The notes: a model not told the origin generated them from the letters alone. Counted from the first letter of the stretch, positions 31,653 through 40,696 are shown. The stretch: 64,000 bases of DNA from Paenibacillus sp. FSL R5-0517 (GCF_037974355.1 NZ_CP150235.1:1984001-2048000), one strand, 5' to 3'. Program-made: numbers and translations.

Positions 31653-31727
31653 AAGGGCGGAAATGGAACCAATCCAGATTTCGCCTCCGCCCTTATATTG
31701 AGCAACATGAATATAAGGGCTTTTTTT
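31653..31727 (+). terminator. Terminator overlapping an alternative hairpin after the precursor gene
   Basis: GCCCTTATATT (31689-31699) pairs perfectly with AATATAAGGGC (31710-31720) and TTTTTTT follows (31721-31727): a strong intrinsic terminator. Upstream, AAGGGCGG (31653-31660) can instead pair with CCGCCCTT (31687-31694), which uses bases of the terminator stem. The two folds exclude each other, so this could be an attenuator controlling readthrough into K-B-N-D. Confidence 0.8.
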
Positions 31728-31756
31728 ACATTTAATCACGAAGGAGGCGTCGTTCA

Positions 31757-32701
31757 TTGTTGCTTGTGCATTATGTAGCGTATGGTCTGCGCTGGTCGAG
31801 CCAAATTCGAATGCCTGAACTTCAGATTGCACCCAAGCATGCCGAGACGGATTGGGATGTAGCGGATGTACACATCGAGTCTTCAGATTTGACCCCATTG
31901 TGGGAGGACTGGGATGTAGGCAACGACAACTTTGTGGCACGAGAGGGCAGCCTTTTTTTCAAAATCGAAGATACAGGTCTGTTTCTAATAGAGCAAGGAA
32001 AGCGCATTGTCGTGTCCCCTATATCGGGTGCAGATGAGAAAAAGGTCAGATTATTCATTCTGGGCACGTGTATGGCGGTCATAATGATGCAGCGTGGCAT
32101 TCTTCCATTGCATGGCAGTGCAGTGGTTATTGATGGTTGGGCTTACGCATTTGTCGGACATTCGGGAGCAGGCAAATCAACACTCTCGGCCGCCCTGGCA
32201 TCACGCGGATATCCGCTTCTCACCGATGATGTCGTTGCACTCACCTGGGGTGCCGGGGGAAGAGCCATCGTATCGCCTGGTTATCCACAACAAAAATTGT
32301 GGCAGCCCAGTCTGGATGGTTTCGGCATGAAGGAACAGGATTATGCAACGGTTCACGCGGAGATTACGAAGTATGCGATACCTGTTCAGCACTATTTTCA
32401 TGAGATGGCCGTACCACTAGGCGGAATCTTCGAACTTGCTCCACAACCGGAGGCAAACTATTCGTCCGTTCAACTGGTTGAAGTGAAGGGGCTGGAACGA
32501 TTGCATCTCTTATGCTCGCATACGTTCCGTGGTGGACTCGTTGCAAGACAGGGATTGGCACAGTGGCTGTTTGAGACGGCTTCAAGACTTTCAGCGAGTG
32601 TAGAGATTGGCAGATTGGTCAGAACGGGTGCTGAGTTTACAGCGTTTGAGATGGTAGATCGGATTACAGATCATATACGTAAAGGAGTGCACACAGGATA
32701 A
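31757..32701 (+). CDS. HPr kinase-like lasso peptide kinase (K)
   Basis: This 314-aa protein has the P-loop GHSGAGKST at about residues 134-142, followed by LLTDDVVAL, the layout of HPr-kinase-type enzymes. In the paeninodin cluster a homologue phosphorylates the C-terminal Ser of the precursor. The precursor here also ends in Ser, so the same reaction is expected. The start is TTG 31757 with AAGGAGG at 31741-31747 and a 9-base spacer. Its stop overlaps the next start by one base. It lies after the attenuator, so its level may be lower than that of the precursor. Confidence 0.88.
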   Translation: MLLVHYVAYGLRWSSQIRMPELQIAPKHAETDWDVADVHIESSDLTPLWEDWDVGNDNFVAREGSLFFKIEDTGLFLIEQGKRIVVSPISGADEKKVRLFILGTCMAVIMMQRGILPLHGSAVVIDGWAYAFVGHSGAGKSTLSAALASRGYPLLTDDVVALTWGAGGRAIVSPGYPQQKLWQPSLDGFGMKEQDYATVHAEITKYAIPVQHYFHEMAVPLGGIFELAPQPEANYSSVQLVEVKGLERLHLLCSHTFRGGLVARQGLAQWLFETASRLSASVEIGRLVRTGAEFTAFEMVDRITDHIRKGVHTG

Positions 32702-33000
32702 TGACAGCGACTACGCCGATGAATGTGGAAGACCGGGTAACCCGGAAGGAAGGCAATCTGGTGAGTGACATGGGCAGTGAGAAAGTCATGATGAGCATTA
32801 GCTCTGGAAAATACTATAATCTCGGAAGTACCGGAGGACGAATCTGGGATCTGATCGCAGAAGAACGCACGCTGGGTGAAGTTGTAGACGTACTCGCTGC
32901 GGAGTATGAGATTGAGCCGGATATATGTCGTGAGCAGGTAGTGCAGTTCCTGGAACATTTGTCCCGTGAAGGTCTGATCGACGTTACTCGCGGAGTGTAG
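32701..33000 (+). CDS. PqqD-like RiPP recognition element (B1)
   Basis: This 99-aa protein of the PqqD family binds the precursor leader and delivers it to the B2 protease. Visible features are the beta-hairpin region (SISSGKYYNLGSTGGRIWDL) and a C-terminal helix (CREQVVQFLEHL). It is stand-alone, as in Firmicutes lasso clusters, rather than fused to B2. ATG 32701 overlaps the kinase stop (TAATG). One base separates its stop from B2. Confidence 0.9.
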   Translation: MTATTPMNVEDRVTRKEGNLVSDMGSEKVMMSISSGKYYNLGSTGGRIWDLIAEERTLGEVVDVLAAEYEIEPDICREQVVQFLEHLSREGLIDVTRGV

Positions 33001-33001
33001 C

Positions 33002-33487
33002 ATGATGTTGCAAAAAATAAAGGCTTATCTCTCGCTCCCCCGGGCGATGCGTCGACTGATATGGGAGGCCTATCTCTTCCTTGGCTGGGCGCGCATACAG
33101 AAGGCTATGCCATTCGCCAAAATCGCCCCAGGTCTGGGTACACCCATGGTTGAAACGCCGATGACAGGAATTGATCGCAGCGAGGTCATCGCTATCCGGA
33201 ATATTTCCAAAGCGATTTCGCTTGCTAGTAAATATACGTTATGGGAAAGCCGCTGCCTTGTAATGGCGATTGCCGGGATGAAGATGCTTGAGCGACGCAA
33301 GATAGAGAGTACGTTATACATGGGGACTGCGCGGAATAAGCAAGGACATATGATGGCTCATGCCTGGCTGCGAAGTGGTAAATTGATCGTGACCGGAGCT
33401 GATACTATGGACCAATATACGGTTGTCGGCGTGTTTGGCAAACGGTGTCCGGAGAAGGGATCTGGGGAGATTGTCTATGATACATGA
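33002..33487 (+). CDS. Lasso leader peptidase, transglutaminase-like (B2)
   Basis: This 161-aa cysteine protease is expected to remove the leader at the Met22-Ala23 bond. The predicted catalytic Cys85 lies in WESRCLVMAIAG and His120 in MAHAWLR, matching the B2 family. It lacks a leader-binding domain, which the separate B1 protein supplies. ATG 33002 directly follows the B1 stop. Its 3' end overlaps the next gene by 11 bases. Confidence 0.9.
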   Translation: MMLQKIKAYLSLPRAMRRLIWEAYLFLGWARIQKAMPFAKIAPGLGTPMVETPMTGIDRSEVIAIRNISKAISLASKYTLWESRCLVMAIAGMKMLERRKIESTLYMGTARNKQGHMMAHAWLRSGKLIVTGADTMDQYTVVGVFGKRCPEKGSGEIVYDT

Positions 33488-34673
33488 AAGTGAACTCTAT
33501 TCATCAGGGTTTCCGAAGGAACTTAAGCTGATTTTGAGCATCATTAGAGGTGATCTGACGGCTCTATCCCCTGAAGAACTCAAGGTGGGTTTACAAGGAA
33601 CGGATTGGCAGCTCTTTCTGCGGCTGGTCTATCATCACCGCTTATACTCTGTCCTTTATTTGAAAATGAAAGAATTGAACACTGCGATCATTCCAGCAGA
33701 TGTTATGGAGAGCTTGAGACAACAATACACGGCCAATACGTTCCGCATGTTACATCTGACAGCTGAAATGGAACAGGTGTGTGGAGCTTTCCGTGAACAC
33801 GGCATCCGTAATATTACGCTGAAGGGGCCTGCGCTGGCCCATGATCTATATGGTGATGTATCCATGCGAACCTCCAAAGACCTGGATATTCTGATTCCGT
33901 TCGATGATGTGGAAGCGGCTGAAGGCATTCTGGCTACCCTTGGTTACGTATCCAAGGAAGGGGAGCGGGCACCTACGGTTCGCAGCTGGAAATGGCGGGA
34001 ACATCATATCTGTTACATCCATCCGGTCAAAAGGACTCAAGTGGAGATTCATTGGCGTTTGAACCCGGATTCGGGCAAAGAAACCGATTTTGAATTGTTG
34101 TGGAAACGGAGCCGGTTCAGTTCATACACACAGACACCTGTTCGTATGCTTGAACAAGAAGATCTCTGGGCTTATTTGGTAACCCATGGAGCACGTCATG
34201 GCTGGTTCAGACTGCGTTGGTTGCTGGATATCGATCAGATGATTCGAAGCATGCCACTCGATGTGAAAAAAGTAGAACGGCGTCTGAAAGCGGAGGGACG
34301 TTTGTCCATTGGTTCACAGGCTCTTCACTTGGCATCAGATCTGCTCAACACGCCACTGGATACCGAGTATAGGTCCTTGATGTCCTTGAGTGATCGTACA
34401 GGCAAACGATTAGCGAGTAAAGGCGCAGAGTTCATGAATGATATGCTGGAAAGTCCGGCTGATATGAAATCGTATCCGTCGTATCTGTTTAAACTCCGAA
34501 GTACGAAACAGAAGTGGTTTTTCTTTATTGAGCGGTTATATCCAAGTACATGGGATGTGGATCAACTGCCGCTTCCGCGTTCTTTGTTTTTTCTGTACTT
34601 TCCGTTACGTCCGTTTCTCTGGTTCTGGCGGCGAATTAAAAGGTATACGGTCACGGAGAGGGGTAAAGTATGA
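33477..34673 (+). CDS. Nucleotidyltransferase-fold protein of the lasso cluster (N)
   Basis: This 398-aa protein has a nucleotidyltransferase-like core: KGPALAHDLYGD, then RTSKDLDILIPFDD with the D-x-D metal-binding pair near residue 145. It falls in the uncharacterised NTP_transf_5-like group. The frame is open from 33423, but ATG 33477 fits best; GGGGAG precedes it. It overlaps both neighbours, so it is embedded in the operon. The role is unknown: possibly addition of a nucleotide to the peptide or an accessory function. I recall similar genes in other Firmicutes lasso clusters but could not verify this. Confidence 0.82.
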   Translation: MIHESELYSSGFPKELKLILSIIRGDLTALSPEELKVGLQGTDWQLFLRLVYHHRLYSVLYLKMKELNTAIIPADVMESLRQQYTANTFRMLHLTAEMEQVCGAFREHGIRNITLKGPALAHDLYGDVSMRTSKDLDILIPFDDVEAAEGILATLGYVSKEGERAPTVRSWKWREHHICYIHPVKRTQVEIHWRLNPDSGKETDFELLWKRSRFSSYTQTPVRMLEQEDLWAYLVTHGARHGWFRLRWLLDIDQMIRSMPLDVKKVERRLKAEGRLSIGSQALHLASDLLNTPLDTEYRSLMSLSDRTGKRLASKGAEFMNDMLESPADMKSYPSYLFKLRSTKQKWFFFIERLYPSTWDVDQLPLPRSLFFLYFPLRPFLWFWRRIKRYTVTERGKV

Positions 34674-36490
34674 TCTCGGAATTAGGGTATTTTATGCGAA
34701 AGCTGCATCATGTCACGGGGCCCATTTTATATTGGAATCTGCTAGGGATGATCTGTATCAGTCTCATGGAAGGGATCGGGATCTACATGCTTGTTCCGAT
34801 GTTGAGTCTGATCGGTATATTTGAGATGGGCTCCGCTGGGTTGAACATTCCCTGGATTGGACAAATGTTGAATCGTTTTTCTGAGAATGGCCAATTATTA
34901 CTCGTATTGTTCACCTTTGTATTGATTGTCTCCGGACAGGCCTGGATGCAGCGTCTTCAGACGATCCGTAATACTCGAATCCAGCAGCAATTTGTACGAA
35001 CGCTGCGCATGGAAACCTATGGTGCCATTATTATGGCGCAGTGGTCATTTTTTCTCCAAAAACGAAAATCCGATTTTAACCATATATTAACGACTGAGCT
35101 TGCACGTGTCAGCCAAGGCACAGGCATTGTACTGCAAATGACAGCCTCCCTGATCTTTACGGGCATACAGATTGGTCTGGCTTTCTGGTTGTCTGCGAAA
35201 TTGACAGCACTTGTATTGGTCTGTGGATTGCTGCTCTTTATGGTCTTGAGAAAATTCGTCAAGCGAGCCAAACAGATCGGGGATCAGACTTCTGAATTCT
35301 CGCAAAGTTATTATAATGGCATAACCGAGCATTTTAACGGAATTAAGGATATTAAGAGCAACATGCTTGAGCGATCACACATGAATTGGTTCGAGCGTAT
35401 GTGCAGACAGATTGAACGCAATGTCATTCAATTTAGCCAATTGAATAGTGGAACACAGCTGATTCATCGGATGTCTGCGGCGATCATTATTGCGGCATTC
35501 ATTTATCTTTCTCTTCGTGTAATGACGGTGCCACCTGCAAGTCTGCTGCTCATCATCCTTATTTTTTCCCGCTTATGGCCTAGATTTACAGCGATTCAGT
35601 CCAATCTGGAGTACATCAGCTCCATGCTGCCTGCGTTCCGAGTGGTAAGAGAAATGCAAGCTCAGACGGCGAAAAGTCGTGAGATTAGTGAAGAAGTGGC
35701 TTCAGCGGGAGAGACGGGGTCTCATGTGATTCAACCCATGGTATTTCAAGAATCGATCACATGTGAGGTTGTCTGTTATCGTTATGAGGGAAGTGATACG
35801 TACTCCTTGAGGAATGTGCAGGCTTCGATTCCCGCAAGTGGCATGACCGCGATTGTGGGTAAATCTGGAGCAGGCAAGAGCACACTAATCGATCTGATTA
35901 TGGGTCTTGTAAGGCCAGAGAGCGGTCGTATTCTGATTGACGGTGTTCCTCTGTCAGAAGAGCGTTTATTGAGTTGGAGAAGTTCTATCGGATATGTCTC
36001 CCAGGACCCCTTCCTGTTTCATACCAGTATTCGTGAGAATCTGCGTCTGGTGGATCCCAATGCAAGTGAAGAACAGATGTGGCAGGCTTTGCAGTTTTCC
36101 TCCTCTGCGGCTTTTGTACGGAAGCTGCCTCAGGGTCTGGATACGATTATTGGTGATCGAGGTATTCGTCTATCCGGTGGCGAACGTCAGCGATTGGTGC
36201 TTGCCCGGGCCATGCTGAGGAATCCTTCGGTATTGGTACTGGATGAAGCAACAAGTGCGCTCGATAGTGAGAATGAACAGTATATTCATGAGGCGCTGGA
36301 ACGACTGAAAGGACATGTGACCATTATCGTGATTGCACACCGATTGTCTACGATTCGGACAGCGGATCGTGTCATTGTGCTCGATGAAGGTCGGGTGATT
36401 CAAGAGGGCGGGTACCAGCAGTTATCTACTGATCCGGTAGGCACGTTCAGCAAACTTCTGAATATGCAAGCGGGTGTTGTAGGACAGTAA
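34670..36490 (+). CDS. ABC exporter of the lasso peptide (D)
   Basis: This 606-aa half-transporter has an N-terminal six-span membrane domain (about 1-310) and a nucleotide-binding domain (about 355-600) with Walker A GKSGAGKST, signature LSGGERQRL and Walker B VLVLDEATSALD. It would function as a homodimer to export and give self-immunity to the mature peptide. There is no protease domain, which is consistent with leader removal by B2. ATG 34670 overlaps the N gene stop by 4 bases. It is the last gene of the cluster. Confidence 0.93.
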   Translation: MISELGYFMRKLHHVTGPILYWNLLGMICISLMEGIGIYMLVPMLSLIGIFEMGSAGLNIPWIGQMLNRFSENGQLLLVLFTFVLIVSGQAWMQRLQTIRNTRIQQQFVRTLRMETYGAIIMAQWSFFLQKRKSDFNHILTTELARVSQGTGIVLQMTASLIFTGIQIGLAFWLSAKLTALVLVCGLLLFMVLRKFVKRAKQIGDQTSEFSQSYYNGITEHFNGIKDIKSNMLERSHMNWFERMCRQIERNVIQFSQLNSGTQLIHRMSAAIIIAAFIYLSLRVMTVPPASLLLIILIFSRLWPRFTAIQSNLEYISSMLPAFRVVREMQAQTAKSREISEEVASAGETGSHVIQPMVFQESITCEVVCYRYEGSDTYSLRNVQASIPASGMTAIVGKSGAGKSTLIDLIMGLVRPESGRILIDGVPLSEERLLSWRSSIGYVSQDPFLFHTSIRENLRLVDPNASEEQMWQALQFSSSAAFVRKLPQGLDTIIGDRGIRLSGGERQRLVLARAMLRNPSVLVLDEATSALDSENEQYIHEALERLKGHVTIIVIAHRLSTIRTADRVIVLDEGRVIQEGGYQQLSTDPVGTFSKLLNMQAGVVGQ

Positions 36491-36544
36491 GTAAGTTTTT
36501 CTGTATATTCGTTTATCGAAGGATAACCAGCAATTATTATGTTA

Positions 36545-36575
36545 AAAGGCGCGCCACTGCGGGCGCGCCTTTCAT
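36545..36575. terminator. Terminator between the lasso cluster and the APS kinase gene
   Basis: AAAGGCGCGCC (36545-36555) pairs with GGCGCGCCTTT (36562-36572) with a short loop. It is GC-rich with A and T ends, suited to ending both convergent transcripts, though the T run is short. Confidence 0.65.
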
Positions 36576-36602
36576 GTAAGTGGGCTAGTATAATGACAAG
36601 GA

Positions 36603-37241
36603 TTAATGAACAAGTGCTGTATTGGAAGGGATCGGAAGCTGAAGAGTGCCGATCTGCTTCAAATGTTGTACAATCTCTTGCACGGCTTCCTCAATGGACG
36701 ATTGCTCTGTATCGATGATGAATGAAGGAGATTTTGGTACATCATAGGGGGCCGAAATGCCTGTGAAATGCGGGATATCACCGTTGCGTGCTTTTTTGTA
36801 AAGACCCTTGGGATCACGCCGCTCACATTCTTGAATTGAACAGCGCACATAGATTTCAATAAAATCATCGGGTTCAAATAACTGTCTGACCATCTCCCGA
36901 TCCTGTGCATCTGGAGAGATAAAGGCTGAAAGGACAAACAACCCGGCATCTACCATTAACTTGGACACTTCGCCAATACGCCGCAAATTTTCTTGACGAT
37001 CCCCTGTTGTAAAACCGAGATCACGGTTCAGTCCATGACGAACATTATCCCCGTCCAGAACATAACAGCGTACGCCTTGGTCATAGAGATATTGCTCCAG
37101 GGCAAATGCAAGGGATGACTTTCCTGCACCTGATAACCCGGTAAACCAGATGGCACGACTACGGTGCCCATGTTGTTTCTCCCGGTCTTGTCTGTTGATG
37201 TTGGATGATTGCCAGGTTATATTGCGCTCTTCCTTCGACAT
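36603..37241 (-). CDS. cysC: Adenylylsulfate (APS) kinase
   Basis: This 212-aa kinase converts APS and ATP to PAPS, the sulfate donor of sulfotransferases. The P-loop is GLSGAGKSS (Gly35-Lys41), followed by [11 protein letters not shown] and [10 protein letters not shown]. Length and motifs fit CysC. It lies on the opposite strand, converging on the lasso cluster, and has its own AAAGGCGGG ribosome-binding site. No other sulfate-assimilation genes are near, so its location next to a cluster containing a sulfotransferase suggests PAPS supply for the lasso peptide. It could also serve general metabolism. Confidence 0.92.
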   Translation of the reverse strand: MSKEERNITWQSSNINRQDREKQHGHRSRAIWFTGLSGAGKSSLAFALEQYLYDQGVRCYVLDGDNVRHGLNRDLGFTTGDRQENLRRIGEVSKLMVDAGLFVLSAFISPDAQDREMVRQLFEPDDFIEIYVRCSIQECERRDPKGLYKKARNGDIPHFTGISAPYDVPKSPSFIIDTEQSSIEEAVQEIVQHLKQIGTLQLPIPSNTALVH

Positions 37242-37448
37242 GTGTATCCCGCCTTTTCCCTACCATGATATGTATAATATTTTAACATATTTACAAGTTT
37301 ATAGCACCTTACAGATTTCTTCAAAATAAGCGTGAATCGACAAAATATCGGGTATAGATGTAGTACATACATAAGCAATATGCATATATCCAAGGAGTAT
37401 TTTGCATGAAATGATGTAGAATGCTCACATCGCAGGAGGAACAAGGCC

Positions 37449-37859
37449 ATGAACGAAAACATACAAAACATACAAGTTGGATTCAAATGCCCGGATTGCC
37501 ATCAGGATGTTCGAGTGGAATTTATAGATGAACAGGTCAGCACTGTTCGTTGCAAAGGTTGTGACAGAGCATATACCTTGTTGAAGCCAACCATTGGTGA
37601 TGAGATTCTTCTGGATTGGGAACAGGAGGCATTGTATCACAAGCTGAGGGCAGAACGCTCTGAACTGGATAATCACAATATGTCCGCCTTAATTATCAAA
37701 GTTATCGAGCTGCTTACATGGCGTGATCGGGGAGATGGACAGACTCGTGCCATACAGACCGTGAGGGAATGGCTTGCTTCCAGTGGCAAACCCCAGACCT
37801 TGCTTGAATTGTTCTATCAATCTCCGCCACAACCTGAAAATAAACGTTTTGATCGTTGA
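37449..37859 (+). CDS. Small zinc-ribbon protein, unknown function
   Basis: This 136-aa protein has an N-terminal zinc ribbon with Cys14-x2-Cys17 and Cys35-x2-Cys38. A helical C-terminal region (about 60-130) follows. GCAGGAGG precedes ATG 37449. It is preceded by about 200 bases without a gene and followed by pdaA in the same direction. No function could be assigned. Confidence 0.72.
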   Translation: MNENIQNIQVGFKCPDCHQDVRVEFIDEQVSTVRCKGCDRAYTLLKPTIGDEILLDWEQEALYHKLRAERSELDNHNMSALIIKVIELLTWRDRGDGQTRAIQTVREWLASSGKPQTLLELFYQSPPQPENKRFDR

Positions 37860-37955
37860 TAATTTACATACATTAGCCGTTCCTGTGGCATATTACCTGA
37901 AGGTGTTCGTGTATGCAAACGACTAACCGAATTTTCAGGAACAGGAGCGGATGGA

Positions 37956-38735
37956 ATGAAGCGAATGGTTCTATATATATTGGTGGCACTGTTATCCATC
38001 AGTATGGTACCGGCACAGACTGAAGCATCACCGGTTACCGGAGCATATCACTTTGGCTTCAAAAAGAGTCAAAACGGTCAGCTGCCCTCCATTGATCAGG
38101 AAGGCTTCAAATCGATCTTACAACATAACGATGCCATTTTCCTGGGGGATACAAAGCAAAAGGAATTGTATCTCACGTTTGATAACGGGTATGAGAATGG
38201 ATTCACGCCTGCCATACTGGATGTTTTGCGTACCAAGAAAGTGCCAGCTGCTTTCTTTGTAACAGGTCATTATCTGAAAGATCAGCCTGAGTTGGTCAAA
38301 CGCATGGCGGCTGAAGGTCATATCGTCGGTAATCATTCATGGAGTCATCCGGATATGACCCGTATCTCCAATGAAAAGCTTAAAGTGGAACTGGAGAAGG
38401 TCAAATCAGAGGTGAATCGTCTGACAGGTCAACAAGCGACCTTTTTGCGCCCACCGCGCGGAATCTTTAACAATCGCACGCTTGCGGAGAGTCATGCTCA
38501 GGGTTATGTGAATGTGTTCTGGTCTGTTGCCTACAAAGATTGGGATACCAATGTGCAACGTGGTGCACAATATGCTCATCAAGAGGTATTGAAGCAACTT
38601 CATCCAGGGGCTGTCATTTTGCTTCACTCAGTATCCAAAGATAACACGGAAGCACTCGGCTCCATTATTGATGAGGCACGCAAGCAAGGATATGTATTTA
38701 AAAGTCTGGATGATTTGCGAACCAAAAGTTATTGA
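37956..38735 (+). CDS. pdaA: Polysaccharide deacetylase PdaA (muramic delta-lactam synthesis)
   Basis: This 259-aa secreted enzyme has a signal peptide (about 1-25) and a NodB domain. It carries the PdaA-specific motif TFDNGYENG (catalytic Asp76, with Asn77 where other deacetylases have Asp), HSWSHPD with metal ligands His127 and His131, RPPRGIF, and a C-terminal ILLHSVSKDN. PdaA removes the N-acetyl group of muramic acid so the delta-lactam of the spore cortex can form. This marks the host as a spore-former. AGGAGC precedes ATG 37956. Confidence 0.94.
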   Translation: MKRMVLYILVALLSISMVPAQTEASPVTGAYHFGFKKSQNGQLPSIDQEGFKSILQHNDAIFLGDTKQKELYLTFDNGYENGFTPAILDVLRTKKVPAAFFVTGHYLKDQPELVKRMAAEGHIVGNHSWSHPDMTRISNEKLKVELEKVKSEVNRLTGQQATFLRPPRGIFNNRTLAESHAQGYVNVFWSVAYKDWDTNVQRGAQYAHQEVLKQLHPGAVILLHSVSKDNTEALGSIIDEARKQGYVFKSLDDLRTKSY

Positions 38736-38796
38736 TTCACGTCACATAAAGAACAATGGACCCCATGTGGGTCATTCAAATGTGTAGCAAAATATG

Positions 38797-38835
38797 AAAG
38801 GGCATCCTGAGCGATTAAGCTCGGAATGCCCTTTT
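38797..38835. terminator. Bidirectional terminator between pdaA and degV
   Basis: AAAGGGCAT (38797-38805) pairs with ATGCCCTTT (38826-38834), an inner CTGAGC/GCTCGG extends the stem, and TTTTT follows. It can end both convergent genes. Confidence 0.85.
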
Positions 38836-38939
38836 TGGCTATATCGTATATATCGTATGCCCAGTCCAAGTAGTGGATGTAACCATATACAGATCCAGAA
38901 GAAAGGAGTGGATAATACGATACGATGGTGCGTGTAATA

Positions 38940-39788
38940 CTATAAAACAGTGTTATAGATGATTCCAATTGTTTTCGGGCCGCAGTGACTGCATATTACA
39001 CACCCAGCCGTGGTTAGTTCCACCCGGGCCCCCGTCTGTTCCTGCAAAGATTTCTGCAAGTCCAACGCATCCTCTTCGGCCATGGTGTGCACAACGATCA
39101 GCAGATCTGGATCGATCTGATCCTTCTGGCTAAGTGTATTATTTAGCATTTGTTCCAGCGCTTTCTCCCGTTTACCGCGCACTTTATAGGCAGGTGCCAT
39201 CTTGCCATCCGTTACCCGGATGACAGGGCGAATCTTGAGCAGGCTGCCAATCAGGTTCTGCATGCCCGAACAGCGTCCGCCTTTATGCAGATACTCCAGG
39301 GTATCGATGACAAACTCGGTGCGTACATTTGGTTTCATCGCCTCAATCAGGTGTGTAATCTGATTCAGCGTTTGCCCTTTTTCGGCTGCATATACAGCTT
39401 TCATCACCATCAGCGCAATTCCTGATGAGAGATTTTGTGAGTCAATAACCGAAATTCGACCTTCGGGGAACTCGGAACTCGCTAGTCGTGCATTTTGATA
39501 GGTAGAGGAAAGTTCAGAAGATAAGCTGATATATAGAATCTCATCCCCTTGATCTATGTAAGGTTGAAATGCCGTCATGAAATCAGCGGGGGAAGGTGCA
39601 GCCGTTTTGGGAAGACGCCCATCTTGGCTGACACGTTCATATAGCTGTTCAGGCTTGATCTCAGCACCATCTTTCAGTGATTCATCACCGAACACCACAT
39701 ATAAGGGGATAATGCCGATATCGTGCTGCTGGATCCATTCTGGAGCCAGATCACTTGTGCTGTCCGCAAAAATTTTGATTCGTGACAT
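38940..39788 (-). CDS. DegV family fatty-acid-binding protein
   Basis: This 282-aa protein has a DegV fold. The family N-terminus KIFADSTSDL and the SSELSSTYQNA stretch are visible, together with the C-terminal VICSHCGPKTIG. Family members bind long-chain fatty acids and often act in fatty-acid activation (FakB) or lipid signalling. AAAGGAG lies just upstream of ATG 39788. No FakA kinase is nearby. Confidence 0.92.
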   Translation of the reverse strand: MSRIKIFADSTSDLAPEWIQQHDIGIIPLYVVFGDESLKDGAEIKPEQLYERVSQDGRLPKTAAPSPADFMTAFQPYIDQGDEILYISLSSELSSTYQNARLASSEFPEGRISVIDSQNLSSGIALMVMKAVYAAEKGQTLNQITHLIEAMKPNVRTEFVIDTLEYLHKGGRCSGMQNLIGSLLKIRPVIRVTDGKMAPAYKVRGKREKALEQMLNNTLSQKDQIDPDLLIVVHTMAEEDALDLQKSLQEQTGARVELTTAGCVICSHCGPKTIGIIYNTVL

Positions 39789-39895
39789 GTCAATCTCCTT
39801 TGAAAAACAATGATTTTTAGAATGAAAAAGTGATTATACTTGTGTGCAAACCCATTCATTTTAATTATAAGGAAACAAGGCGCTGATGCAAACCG

Positions 39896-40366
39896 TTACA
39901 TCATGTTCATGCCTATCACAATAAGTGCAACGAATAACAGAATCATCATTCCATTTAATATGGTTCCGATTATGGCAAAGACTTTCTTTCGATTCTTGAG
40001 GACAAGACCAATAATTCCAAGGATGCCTCCGGCGAGGTTGAGAATCAGACCGACCAAAATGGCTAATGAAGCCAGAACCACTGCTGGATGTAAGGCTATC
40101 TCTTCTGCCTGCAACGGGGTGAGCACTCCGATGGACTCGTTTATAGCCATGGTGGCAATAAAGAATATCAGAACGTAACCCAAAATCGCAACCAATCCTA
40201 TGACAAAGCTGGCGATACCAGGTCCGGAATGTTTCAGTGGTACAATCGGTTGTCTCTCATGATCTGGTGGGTATGGATCATAACTGTTGTTATTGTATGG
40301 ATCTGCATGGCCAGGGTTCTGATCCGTATTGTTATAACCTGAATTATAGGAATCGCGATTATCCAT
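39896..40366 (-). CDS. Tyr/Asn-rich membrane protein, DUF4190-like
   Basis: This 156-aa protein has an N-terminal cytoplasmic stretch rich in Asn, Tyr, Asp and Pro (about 1-45), followed by three hydrophobic spans (IASFVIGLVAILGYVLIFF, an alanine/leucine/isoleucine-rich span, and FAIIGTILNGMMILLFVALI). The arrangement resembles DUF4190-type proteins. GGGAGG precedes the ATG. Function unknown. Confidence 0.72.
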   Translation of the reverse strand: MDNRDSYNSGYNNTDQNPGHADPYNNNSYDPYPPDHERQPIVPLKHSGPGIASFVIGLVAILGYVLIFFIATMAINESIGVLTPLQAEEIALHPAVVLASLAILVGLILNLAGGILGIIGLVLKNRKKVFAIIGTILNGMMILLFVALIVIGMNMM

Positions 40367-40696
40367 AATTGTGACTTGCCTCCCTTAAACATCTTATGAG
40401 TGTTATTAACCTAATTGATGAGTAATTACTAGCTTCATCCCATTTTCTAGGAACTGAAAACCAATCTTTTTGAACTGCACTTAAAATACAACGATGACAT
40501 ACCTGTTTACTTTTCCATAAATATCGATAAAAATCAAGGATTTACGCTTGTTTCCTACAATTTATAGGGCGGAGATAGAATTGTTAAGTATAAACAGACA
40601 TATGATCTTTGAAGCCTCGTCCCGACTGGCAAAGGAGGAGTGGATTCGCTACAATGATAGGAGTGAAGAGTAGTTGAAATAAGGGAGAGAACTTAC
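40367..40696. other. Intergenic region, 330 bases
   Basis: This AT-rich region lies between divergent genes. TACAAT at 40650-40655 with CTGGCA at 40626-40631 (18-base spacer) is a weak promoter candidate for the downstream gene. Nothing else is recognised. Confidence 0.35.

Noticed and set aside
38729..38968. 79-codon minus-strand frame between pdaA and degV
   Set aside because: It spans the bidirectional terminator and lacks a ribosome-binding site.
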